Notes under the pieces: generated by a model
Seen by the model: the letters and a program-made list of their open reading frames with translations, nothing else
Told to the model about the DNA's origin: nothing
Database searches by the model: none
Part shown: positions 1 to 12,200 of the stretch, in pieces
Layout of the letters: every line of letters begins with the position of its first letter
Numbering within the stretch: the first letter of the stretch is position 1
Source: Cloeon dipterum
Lineage: Eukaryota; Arthropoda; Insecta; Ephemeroptera; Baetidae
Length of the DNA: 64,000 nt
Reading direction: 5' to 3'
NCBI RefSeq assembly: GCF_949628265.1
Contig: NC_088788.1
Span: 20,274,001 to 20,338,000, forward strand
Position numbers and translations under genes: made by a program

Positions 1-441
1 CTGCATGCATTAATAGCGGCGGCGCGAGGGTGAATTTCTGATAAAAACTAGCACACTTTCCCGACTAATAATGTGTATCCTACACACAAATTCATGCTAC
101 ATATTTATGGTCGGCCATTAAATTATACAAGAGAGATTTCCACTGCGCTAGCCGACATAAAAAAGAGAGCGAGCGCAATAATAACGCAAACGAGCAGGAC
201 GACACACTTGAACATTTCCTACAGCTCTGAATATGACTCAGATTTTCCAATTATTCTATAATTAAACCGTAATGGTGGAAATGCATGCCACTTTTACCAG
301 TTTTCATACAACACGACTTTAATAGCTCTTTTAATTGTTGAAGCCAAACTATGTCTACGTCATTAAATTTAAAAGTTCTATCCCGAAATTAAACAGTCTC
401 CCGAGTTCAAGAAGAGTTGAGATTAGCCGTCAAAGAACTTT
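1..441. other. AT-rich non-coding sequence
   Basis: I see no supported gene here. Short reading frames are present but show no family similarity, no splice-site support and no codon structure. The stretch leads directly into the reverse-transcriptase relic that starts near 442, so its right part may be further, unrecognisable 5' sequence of that element. Confidence 0.6.
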
Positions 442-860
442 AAAGTGAAAAAAGCTCCTGGACTCGATAATTTAAATAATTAAAATTTAGAATTCTTCAA
501 TAATTGCTTTCTACTTGAGCTTACAAATTTTTTCAACAATTGTCTCTTGTCTCTCATTAGATGACTTCCCAGTCAGCTGGAAAATCTCTTTTTAAAAAAA
601 AAACAGAAGCAGTCTAGAGGATATCAATAACTATCGAGGAATCAATATCTCGTTTTCCCTTTTTAATTTGCTTTTTAAAATGAACAAAGATAATTTATTC
701 ACGCTTTATCAAAACATGACTTTTAAAATTAATAAATTTTATGTATTTAAGTAGGATATCATGACGAAAATATGTTTGTAAATTTATTGACGTGTGGATT
801 TCAAATTTCTCTTGTAGAGTTAGTCGAATTCAGAAAAACAGTCTACTTATAGTCAATCGT
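442..860 (+). mobile_element. Decayed non-LTR retrotransposon, reverse transcriptase fragment
   Basis: Conceptual translation, allowing frame changes and stops, gives blocks in the order found in the N-terminal part of LINE reverse transcriptases. First is KVKKAPGLDN (442-471). Next are LEFF and LTNFFNNCL (about 488-545), DDFPVSWKIS (560-589), a lysine block, and EDINNYRGINIS (617-652). A weaker CGFQ-like block lies near 795. The APG-D motif, the f-P-x-x-W motif and the NNYRGI motif are hallmarks of non-LTR elements of the Jockey/I/RTE type. Stops at about 481 and 598-620 and at least two frame changes show it is dead. The catalytic aspartate motif is not recognisable downstream, so this is a fragment and its clade cannot be fixed. 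Confidence 0.75.
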
Positions 861-3800
861 TTTCCACCGCTGAAGCAACATCCTCTGCAGATTTAAGCAG
901 TGGCGAGTTTTATCTGCATTGGGCAGGCACAGCTGGTCGAAACAGCTGCTGACCAGTTCAGACCATATGCGAAAACTGCTAGCCACATTTCACTGTCATT
1001 AAATTTATTTAAATTAATATTTTGCTTGAAATTCTAGAATTAATTTTATTTCATTAAATATTTTAATGAGTGCAGCTCTAGATCATCATAAGATAAGATG
1101 CATTAAATTTATATCAGATTGTGACGGAAGATGGATGTTACACATATATGCAATGCCTTCGGCTGCGATTTGCCGGGCTCAACATTTCGCAGGGAATTCG
1201 CAAAGACGTGTCACTTTGTCAGAAGGGCGAAAGTGTACAAGTGGCGCGAATAAAAGCGTCTGCTGGAAGGGCATTAAAGTTGGAAGGGCGTGTGACACCC
1301 TGCCCTGGGTGATCCGTTCTGCTTACGTCCGCGTGATGCTCGCTCGCCCCCTGCATCATGCCGCGCGCGTTTTACAGTAATATTATAAATCCTGCAAATC
1401 TCGTTGGTGATATCTGAGAGCAGCAGATTTGCTGATTCTTCGCCGCCGCATTTAATATGACACAGCGGCGTGAGAGCGTTCTCTTTTCGCAGCCCGGGGG
1501 GACAGTTGCGGCTGCTCGTGGGTGGAAATAAAAGTGAAAGAGCTGTAGCAGCGAGTGCACACACCATCAACAGGAAGCGTCAGCAGAAACATCCGCCGAC
1601 CGACGCTCTTCTCGCTCGCTCGCCATGACATTTGGACCAGAATTTCCTGACTCAGTAAATAAAAGCAGTTGGATGAAAGCGAATTTGGCAATATAAAATT
1701 AGAGATATTCCGACCAATGAGAATTGATATGGAGTCCTACTTTCCGCTCAATTCCCATTATTGTAGGCTTCGGCAGAAGGCTGAAATTTGCTTGATCATG
1801 AATATGTATTTCTTTTACTATCCAGTTTGCACAAACGGAAAATAATGTTGTAAAAAAACAGTTTATTTGTAGTGCAAGTGCTAATAATTTTATAAATAAT
1901 CAAATTCATAAGAAACCATCATCAAACGCAACAAAAATATTATATTTTTAATCAATATTGTACAAGAAACTATTTAAAAAATTGTATTACTTTGCAAATA
2001 TTTATTAATAAATCACTAAGATTAAAATCATAAAATTTTGGTAATTTGATGAATAATTTTACACAATGTTAATAAATAAATGCTTAGGAAGTTTTTTGAG
2101 TTTATTGTTCTTATAATTTGTGGGTTTAAATCAAAGGTAGCTTCCTTGGTGAGAACTCCCATTTTCAGATTTCATCGGATATATCCTACTCTATTAATTT
2201 TGGTCTCTGGCCCTTATGAATGAGGGCTAAAAAAGTGGTCGGAACTAGTTGAGCCGGACAATTTTGTAGAAATGAGGGTAAACAACTCGTTTTAGTTTCA
2301 AATCAGTCTTCAATATGCGGTTTTGCCTCATAAATTGCCATATTCCAGTTTACAGCTATAATGATGCCTGTAAATTCAACATTTAAATTAATTAAAACAG
2401 TAAAACAGTTTTAATTTTTGACGCAATTTAACCATGTAAATTTGAAAAAGAAAACAAGATTTTCTAATATTTAAATAATCTTCATCTTAGCTGATGTCAC
2501 GACACATAAATTAATCCCATATTATTTTGATGGTCTAATTTTTAGAAAATCCATTGGAATTGAACGAATAGTGCGCCATTAACTTTGTCCAACCTATGAA
2601 TCAGATACTGCGCTGGATTGAGTGCTTGGCCCCCTAAATGAATCCCAAGAGCTGCGTCCAAAGCTCTCGAAATTCCCGTCATGTGCGCGCCAAACACAGT
2701 CGAGTGAGGTGCAATTGGCGCCTCTCCGTAGAGATTTGCAGTTGTTACCTCGCTAGATAATCCCGAGAGCTCGGCAAAATGAGCTCGGGGAGAATAGAAA
2801 CACACACCGGCCCGCTTGCTCACAGCACAGCGTGCAGAAAATTAATTCCCTGCCGGTCTTAATGAGGGTCGAACGCCCTTAAGCGAGAGACTCGTGCACC
2901 GACACGCCTGCAAAAATTAAACTCGTGCAAAAGTGCGAAAAGTGGTTGCAGCACGGCTGCTCGATTCCGAGGGGCCGACGACGGGTTGCAGCCAGCGCCA
3001 GAGATATTTTCTTTTAGCTCTGTCAGCAAATTGTTTTATACACTTCACAAAAAGCTTATTCAAGCAAATTCTTATAATGATATATATTTTTTCAATATGT
3101 CTCACATTAAGCTCTCATTAAAATTAATTGAAATCCTTAGAGAAACTTTCATTCTATGCTAGGTGACCAAATATGGCGTTGTCTACATTTAAATCCTGGC
3201 TTATAGACGATTTAATCATTTAATGTAGCATGTTCCCAAGTAATTAACAGCAATCATCGTTTGAAATCTATTAAACACAATGTTAAATTAATTCGCAAAT
3301 GGGCTCTGCATCAAAATATTATAAAAATACTTTATTTATAATCCATTTTCATTATTTTAAAATTTTCAGCTTCATATCTATGCAGAAGAGTATGCAAGGA
3401 TCTGCTATCAAAAACCGGCAGCAGAGGGAAAAGAGGCTGGAGCCAGCAGAGACAGGATCGTTTAATCTCCCCCACCCGATCACGCACACGCAAGACGCGC
3501 TGGCAGTTTATGCGGTGATTACGCAGTATTGTCTTGGCGCCGGTTTAAAATCGCACTTGATGAGGACTCCCAAACAACGCGACAATTTCAAATCTTATCA
3601 GCATAAATTTCGGATTCCCTCGGGGTAGTATGACGGCTTGTTTGTCGAAGTGCCGTTTGTGACCGCAATTTACGAGTGCTAACACAACTGAAGAGCAATT
3701 CGGTACACATGAATTAAAACAACTTTTATAAAAAATATCTAATACGATAAGCCGGAGGAATATGTTATCAGGATAGTAAATATTTAATGATTTTTTTAAT

Positions 3801-6800
3801 TTCCGACTTGAAATTTAAGGTTTTAAAATTACTGCCTAGAATCTCCACAATAACATGGAATAACATTTTAGTTTAGTTCCATTGATTTACGGTGACAGTC
3901 TGTTTTATATCAAACCCAGAAAATATGAAACAAATCTCGTGGCGATCGATTTCACCCTTTAATCTGTGGATTCTGATGTTGTGAAAAGCACGCACTCGCG
4001 TTGGGGGATTTGCGGCGGGGTTAGTTTGCGCTCGAGAAGAAGCGTAATTAAAAGTTTGCAACTTGATGAGTAACCGCATAGTCATAAATTTGTGCATTAC
4101 AACGGCAGCAAGTACCATGTCATAAAAGTTAAGTGAAGATAAACAATTGCAAAAGCCTCTTAAATACCCGGCGCACCGCGCGCGCTCGGCGAACCTCTTT
4201 AAACTTAATGGTACACATGTAATAGCACTTTATAAGAAAGCGCTCTGCGCGCATGTTGGCTGTTAATTAAACCTCTCCCTGCCCGGCCCGAGCCAGTCGT
4301 CCTCATATATTTCGCACAAGCGTCCGGTAATGAGACACATTCTGTGACGTCGTAAAAGTGCCGGCACTGCACCATTCCATTCCTCCTGAACCGAAGGCGA
4401 AACTAATTCTTCTCCGCTGACTGTTGCCGCCTGTCTGGCCAACTGCTCTGCGCAACTCTACATTTTTAACTAGCCAAGCCTGGCCCATAAATAATACATT
4501 TTTTAATTAAGTAACGCAGTTACGGTAGTTGTAATTGCTTTTAATCTAACTAAGTTGGAAAAATCAAGATATTTTAAGCCAATAATTAATTTTGTGTGTG
4601 GTTTACACCGAATTTTATAATCTAAAGTCTCATCATTTGCAAGGATTACTTTTTTAGCCTTTCAATAGCCCAGTTTTAATTCATTCGATCATAAAGTGGT
4701 GTATTTGTTTGATAAATTATTGTGTACGTTTTCATAGACTAATCTAAATTTCTTGCTGATACATTCCATTTGATGCTATTTCCTGTTGATTTAAAAATTT
4801 GATTTTCTTTATTTTGTTCCCGACTGCTCTCAAGATACTTGAACAATACTTGATTTTTCAGGGGCAAAATATTTTCAAAAACATTTTTAAAAACGTATCC
4901 CTTGATTATCTAGCTGAGCGAGACATTTTAATGATGAAAAATCTCGAGAAAATAAAAACGAGATTGCAAATGAAGTGGATACGTGAAGATCACTCGAATC
5001 GCACTTCATCCTACAATGTTACATATCAATGTATTTAAATTACTGCGAACGCAAAGGTTTGTGCAGTACGCGAGAGCGATGTGCTTCATAATACATGGAA
5101 ATTCAGGGAACCTCGTTTAGATTTATGACCAGGCTTTTTTATATTTTTAAGGTTATATTTAAACATCATATAACCTTTTGGCCTTTTACAGAGTTGTAAA
5201 GCACTCAATTAGCCGACAATTCGTGTGTCAATGGCTGTAATTTAAGTACGGCTCATTTCGTGAAACATCTTTGCTCAGCCGTGACGCAGAAAATTCAAAC
5301 TTTGTGAAATTTGCATGCAGCGAGTGAGCGACTTGTTTCACTCTGGCCGAGCAGCAGTTTTTACCCCGAATGATGCTCGTAACAATAAATTTTTCTCCGC
5401 GTCTCTGTGTGAGTGTGCTTAATTCTTGGTATGACCTCCAACTTTGATGGTGTTCCTAAAATTTCGCCTATATCTCGCTTTATATATTCAAATTACGACC
5501 GTTTTCTTTCTCGTCGTATCGAGGCGCGAGCGTTGTTAATTTGGCCTGCTTTTTTCGGGCGGTAAGTCTAATAAAAATTTTTATGTACCAGTGCATGGAA
5601 TATATCGTAAAAAGCGCTTTTCTCGCCCGCGAACTCGGCCTCTTTTTTATTCTACACACCAGTTATAATTACAATAAAATGTAAATCAGCGCCTCGATCG
5701 TATCATCCGGCACTTTTGCGCTAAAAAGGCCAGTTTATTCCCCGGCGCCGAATTCAGACAGCCAGTCAGACGTAAAATTTTAATAGCCGTTCATTACCGC
5801 TTGAGGTCGTTACACCCCCATTTGTATTTTTTCTCTCTCTCTAAGGGGTGCGGCGGAAAAACTCCAATCAATAATATCTAATCACATCTCGCGGTCGGCT
5901 AGTAATTTGAAAATAAATAGCAGCTGGCGTTTGATGATTTATAACACTGTTCGTGAATATGTACATCTTGAAAGGTTGTTATTATTTGCGATATTTTTAA
6001 ATTCGCCCGCTCTCATACACGAGCAGAGAGAAGGGACGTGAAACACGGTACTCTACATATTATGCAGAAAACGTAAACTTGTTCAAACACGATCCAATAG
6101 TTTTGTAAAAAAGAAAAGATGGTAACAAAATTACAAAAGTCTGCAACGATAAATAAATCTAGAGATACTCATTCAAGTTTGAGAATGAAAAAATGACATT
6201 CTTGTGAACATTTGTCTTAAAAACCGAAAAAATTGTATGCTCCAAGTTCAATACAACTTCAACATAACTCCTTTGAACGAACAAATGATTCCCAGGTTAT
6301 TATTTTTAATAAAAAAAACGTTATCTACATTTTACATTATTTTAATCGCTGAAATTTTAGATTATACAAATCAGTAGTTAGAATTTACTTAGGCTCAGTT
6401 AATTAATTTAATATTTTTACACAGCCCCCTGGTTGGAAGAGAGTTTCGCTTTGATTAAAAATAAAAATATGTATGCAATGCCGGCTGGGCCGGGTCGAGG
6501 GCATGAAAAGAGTTTGCATGAGCGTGACTTCGCAAGCGAAAATTTATTAATAATAATTTCACAAGAGAGCCGAGCAAAAGAAAAAAACGAGTGAGGCAGA
6601 ACAGAGCGTGTGTTTGTAGTGGTTTGTTAAATAAAAATGACCCACTCGAGGTTATAATTACTAACAAGTCTCATCCTCTCGCTTTCGGCCTTTGTTCCGC
6701 TTTTTCACAAGACACGCCGCCGCCGCCGCTGATTTATTTGCACATTCATTAATTAAAGCCCGGGAAAATATCACGCCCGTCGTGATTGCTTATCATCAAC

Positions 6801-8134
6801 TTGTTTTCTTTTTTCTTTTTTAATGAGGCTGCCTGCAAATTTCGCCGGAGTTTCCATCCTATTGACGGCTAAATAAAGCACACTTGACGAGCCACTCTGA
6901 TGAAATAATTGCAATGCTCTTATGTTGAATTGCGTAATTCGCGGGCAATCACGGAACTCTGTGGTTTTCTTAATTGGAGAGGACCACTGCATACATGAGT
7001 GTTTTGTTTGATTTCCCGGTTGGTCTTTGAGTTTAATTATATTTACCCTTATTTTAGTTTTTTCTTTACAAAATTCCCCTCATTAATCATTTTTATATGC
7101 CGTTTTCAATACATGAAACTCTGTACAACAAAAGGAAGTATTTTGATCAGGCCAATCTATCTTAATTTGAATAATGTCTTTTTGTTTTAAATAGTGCCGA
7201 GAAAGAGATTAAAGATCATCTTACAATTCCATATCCGCGTGTCAAAGATGTATGCAACCTGCGCAGCATTTCTGTCAGAAAATTTGCCTAATCATTCTAC
7301 TCGTGTGAAATGAACAAAACGAAGGTCTCCTCAGAACTCAACTGCATCGATTCCACTATCATTGATCGGGCCGAAGCCGAAACTCGAATTAATAAAAATA
7401 CGTTTTTATTATAGCAATACGGTGACTGTGCTGCTCATAATTTAAGACTTTTGATGGCGTTGAGAACTCATTGCTTCGATTTCCTCTCGGCTACGTGTGT
7501 CAGCCAACAGGTAGACCAACAAGACGGGCCGAATTAACAACCCACACGTTCTCATCCTTTCCTTTTCCATCACTTTGGCGGCGGCCGGCGATAAATAAGT
7601 GCAGAAGCGACCGCACGAATTGCTCCTTTCCTCGGCAATAATAAGTCGGCGCCGTAAAATAACATTTACTGCGCCGTCAATAAGTGACGTCACCGCAGCA
7701 GCAGCAGCAGTAGCACTCGTAAAAGAGCGAAAAGACGGCCTGAAGTTTATTAGAAAGGAATTCCCTGCTGAAATATATCGTTTTGAACTTCATTACTATT
7801 TTTAATTTTGGAAAATTCAAAAGCTTGAATAATTTCTCATTCAATATGTATAGCTCAATACTACGGCGCGGTCGAAATTCGGCCCGTTTCGTATTTGGAG
7901 GCGGACCGAGCGAGTTAGTTCGTTTAACACGTAGCTTGCGTGCCGCGACCGTAAAGCACGCGGGCCGTCCTCATCAACATCATCCCTGTTTTATTACGGC
8001 CGTTAATTTCCACCCACCCTTGTTCGGCGTCATAATGGTCGGTGTGTATTATTGTCTGCACGCTAGCAGTACGTGCGGATGGAAAGAAGCCGTCCGGCCC
8101 AGCAATCACAGCAACAATGCCCTGTTGCCACAAT
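861..8134. other. Gene desert, segment A
   Basis: I find no conserved coding sequence on either strand. AT-rich stretches alternate with GC- and CpG-richer islands at roughly 2540-3000, 3930-4450, 5270-5960, 6420-6990 and 7540-8560. A perfect TGACGTCA (CRE-type) palindrome sits at 7685-7692, next to a short CAG run at about 7693-7710. A short GCC run lies at about 6716-6731. The longer open frames fall in the GC-richer islands, where stop codons are rare, and resemble no protein family I know. Confidence 0.55.
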
Positions 8135-8228
8135 GCGAGCGAGCGAGCGAGAGAAGATTATCTGCGTGGCAATTGTATTTAGCAGATTGTTATTACCGCC
8201 ATGATTGCACCGTCGCTCGCTCGCTCGC
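8135..8228. repeat. Inverted repeat of GAGC units
   Basis: The 16-bp arm at 8135-8150 (four GCGA units) is the exact reverse complement of 8213-8228 (four TCGC units), with a 62-bp spacer. Each arm runs into a GA or CT stretch. The arms could form a stem-loop in DNA or RNA. The structure may have arisen by chance from two tetranucleotide expansions in opposite orientation. Confidence 0.7.
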
Positions 8229-9214
8229 TCTCTCTTGCCAAAGTGTGTTTTGTCTGACTGAATAATGTGTTTGTGCATACATACACCAGTGGATACCCCA
8301 CCGCTGCCAATCGTGAATTGCTCGGCGGTGGTTGGTATTATTTCACCTGCGCGCCCGGCGTGTGACGCTGCACCGGAGGAGACTAATTAGCCCGTTTGAT
8401 GTGGAAAATTGGATCAGCTAATGCGTGAAATCCGCGAAATGATCTAGCGCACGCACTCGTTTCACTAACTCGATTTCGTGTTTTGATTTTTACGCGCGTC
8501 GTTCCAATCGGAGCGGCAATGTTTTCGTTTGCAGCTTCGTGATCTGATTAGCTGATGAATTACTATTGTTGCGCTGACGATTTGAATAATTGGCTGATGC
8601 AAAAAATGGAATTTTGAATAACACCTTCGTGCTATTAAAAAAGTAATGAGAGGAACGCGTTTGCATTGAAAAAATAAGTACATACTTTTATTTTTTAAAC
8701 AAAGTTAAGAGCAAAGAGGAAAATACAGAATGTGACTTTTTATATTAAATTTTATATTTTCTCTACTTGGTCGATGCCAATGAAGGTTAATACACTTGGA
8801 TGAGTTTCAGTTGTAATTTTACGCAGGTGTATGCTTAATTTAATAGCGCACTGTTTACTTTCCTGTGTTTGTTTGGCAATTTCCTGTTAACTATAGTTTC
8901 GATTGCTGGGACCAACGACAAAAAATTAAAAAATAAATTATCAAATAGCACTACACGAGCGTTAATGTTGTTGCGAAATTCGCGAACAGAGCACCGAGAG
9001 GTCAGTGTTTAGAGATGGCAGCACGGTGCAACAGTTGGGGCAGGGGTTGGAACGTGCTCAAGTGTCCTGCAGCACTCGCTCGGTTCAGCCGCTCTTGATA
9101 ACTCCTCCACGCTGCAAATTAAATCACCTTTAACTGCACTTTGGAAATAATTGGACTCGGCAAAAGAGCAGCGCGGCAAAGGCACAGCGAAACGACTATA
9201 TCCGAATTCGAAGC

Positions 9215-9216
<2 letters not shown>

Positions 9217-9280
<64 letters not shown>
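9217..9280. repeat. (GA)32 microsatellite
   Basis: This is a perfect 64-bp GA dinucleotide tract. In insects GA tracts are bound by GAGA factor and related zinc-finger proteins and are common at Polycomb response elements and paused promoters. Whether this one is functional cannot be told from sequence. It lies at the left edge of a CpG-rich stretch (9281-9400). Confidence 0.95.
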
Positions 9281-9283
<3 letters not shown>

Positions 9284-12200
9284 AAACACGCGCTGCGACT
9301 GCAAACGCGGAGATACGTATAAATTTGTCGCCGATCGACGACGACGAGAGAAGTGTAAATACGTGTACAGGCGACCGAGCGTAACGAGCGACAAATGTAT
9401 TTTGTATTCTGCGAGTTGATTGCTGTGTCGACTGAAAAAGTGCACATAACGATGCGTTTGCGAGCTTAACGAACCGGCAGCAGTAGAGAAAGTACGGTCA
9501 GTTGGGTCTCGACTCAAGAATGTGGCGTGGAATCTAAAAATTTACTGTAAAAAGAAAAATAATTGAGTGGTTTCTTTCTAACATTGTCCATCGGAACTTA
9601 TTAAATAGATAATAACAAACCTGATTTAATTTTCACATTAATGAAAAATTCAGAATTTAGGACCATATGAACATAACCAGAATTTTATAGAGTTCTTTTG
9701 AGATGTTTTATGAGGTTTGTAAAAACAAATAAGATGTCGTTTGGAGCTCCCCACTTCAGGACAGACATAGTGTTTCGTGTCCACTTAGAGAAGTACCGAT
9801 ATTTGCGCAGACATGCAGGCCTTCCAGCTTTGTTGGGCACAAAAGAGGCGCTTTTACGGCGGCCCAAGACATTATTCCTCAGCGGTGCTGAGGGAGCGCG
9901 GAAATACGGAGAAGAGGCGAGGGAAAGTGGCTGCACAAGCCTCAAGGCAAAATGTTTGTTATGCAACCTTATACTTGACATATTATGAAAGGGACTGCAG
10001 GGGGCGACACTAAAGTCTGTAAGTAAGCAGCTGCACGACGGCGACGGCGGCGGCGGTGGTGGCGGCGCAGAGAGAAAATGTATATATGCAAAGCAGCTTT
10101 TTATCTGCCAGCGAGGCCATGTGCAGTTTTTCTCCGCGGCATTATTCACTGCTGTGGCAAAGCGACCGAAATCCTGCGGGATAGCGAGAGCGAGAGAGAG
10201 AGAGGGAACTCACTCGCGTTTTGGGCCGAAAACGGCGAAACATCTGCATATTTTTAATTAATTACCTATGCAGACTAGCAGGGTAAATAGACGGCGGTTC
10301 TTATGGAGTGGAAAAATCCACTCGCTCGGTGCTCGCTTCAATTTTTCCGTCTGCAAAAAGGCTTTTAATAACGTTCGACGTTGGTTGTTGGTTTACTTTT
10401 TGCAAACGGTTGGATTGCGCGGTTATTTACCATGCAAGTCAGTCAGCAGATTAGACAGCGTTTTTCCACGTGTATTTGATATGCGAAAAAAAATAAAATA
10501 AGCGCTGAGCGGATGGGGAATTTTTCTTTGCTGCCTTTTCCCTACCTTCGCCACGCTGCTGCGCTGCATTATTTAGAAAAGAGTTCCCAATTGATTTTTG
10601 CCGACATCAAAAGAACCCATTTTGCTCTTTCCTTGGCCCCGGCATAAGTTATATATTTTAAAATCAAGATTAAAGGCCACGTTATTATCAAATCTCTACG
10701 TGCACGATTCACAAATGGAATACTTTATCACACAGAGCGCCACTGCCGTACGGAAAGATGAAAAGTACGCGATTTTCGTTGGCTTGGCTTGGCACTTTTC
10801 ATGCCTGAAAAACTCTTCACGTATGGCCTCTGCATGGAAATATTTTCAGCAAAGTGGTAATTATATTCAAATGTCACTTGTTGAGCTCGAATTGTATGAG
10901 ATAAATTGGTTCTTTTACACTGTCAGCTGACAAAAACTAGATTCAACTTTCGTGCTGATGTGTAATTTTTCAAATAAATTGATATCAGCCAATTTTAGTT
11001 TTTAACTGCGGTAGCCTGAAAAATGACTCGTCTTTAATTAAAATAAGTGGATAAAAAGGGAAATTGAAAATATAAAAAATATTTCACCGCAAATCAAAAA
11101 TCATAAATGCCAGAAATTTGACTGTAGAGAATTTTTAGCCACCGGACGTTCATTACATTCACTGCTGAGCACAAAATGAAAATAAAAGAGTGATGTGCAT
11201 TTATCAAGTCATTGAAACCTTAAATTCATGAAACTAAGCAATTAAAAAGAGAGAAATTCCTGTATATGAAAATTCTGTTTTCATTCATTCATTCATTTTC
11301 AGTTTATGTCGATAGAAGCTATAGGCTGCATTCTAATCAAAAGGATTTAAGAGGCAATTGATATTTATTTTCCCCTCTAAAATTCAATTTTTATATGAAG
11401 AATTTTATTTAATTAGAAAATTTCGCAGTTTTCTCTACTCTTTGTGTATCATTGAGATAGGGTGGCTAAAAGCGTACTATTTGCAAATTAGGTCTAAATT
11501 GTATTGGAATTCTACAGACTGTATTTTTGGGCATATGAATTCGTTGTTACAATGTTTCGGTCTTCTTTATTTGGCTTTCTAAATTTCGGGACTGTGGAAC
11601 GTTCCGAATTTTTCAATTGAGAATTATCGAAGTAAATATATGTCTAATTTATGTGTCTAGGAAACATAAATATCAAAATTAAATTCTAAAATAAACAATT
11701 GCTGAGTTTTGTTTGGACTGCGCCTAAAATTTGCATCTGCTCCCTCGATGATTTCGGAAACAATCTAATTTCCATAATTTTAGGTTGCACACTGTTGAAT
11801 CCTGTCTTGAGACTTATCACGATTTCGCCGCCGAAATGCGCCCAGAGACAACACACACAGCCGTGTCTTTTCAAACACAAATTGAAAGTGTCTTTCTCTC
11901 TCACTCACTCGCTCGCTCTCTCGCTCATTATTCGTCGTCGCTGCGCCTTAATAATAATCCCGGCAGCAGACGCGGGTCGGAGCTTGCTGCCTGCATTATG
12001 TTTGTTCGCGCTCTATCCTAAGTCAACAATGAGATGCCAAGAAGCATGATTTCCTAATGTCATCCCTGAGCAAACAGCGCCGCAGAATAGAGCGAGTAGA
12101 CAATGCTTTTATGGCGGGCGAGGTGACATTTTCGAGAGAAAACGAGAATGAGAAAGAGCGAGCGAGAGACGCCAGGAGAATGGAAACGCCTGTTGGAATG

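Noticed and set aside
7783-8265. 160-codon open frame in a CpG-rich island
   Set aside because: No domain, overlapping long frames on the other strand, no splice or promoter support. Composition explains it.
9119-9517. Open frames on both strands through the (GA)32 tract (runs of Ser-Leu or Arg-Glu)
   Set aside because: A dinucleotide repeat has no stops in several frames. The flanking residues show no family similarity.
9685-10149. 154-codon minus-strand frame with a proline run
   Set aside because: The proline run comes from a GGC/GGT repeat near 10040-10067 and the rest resembles nothing known.
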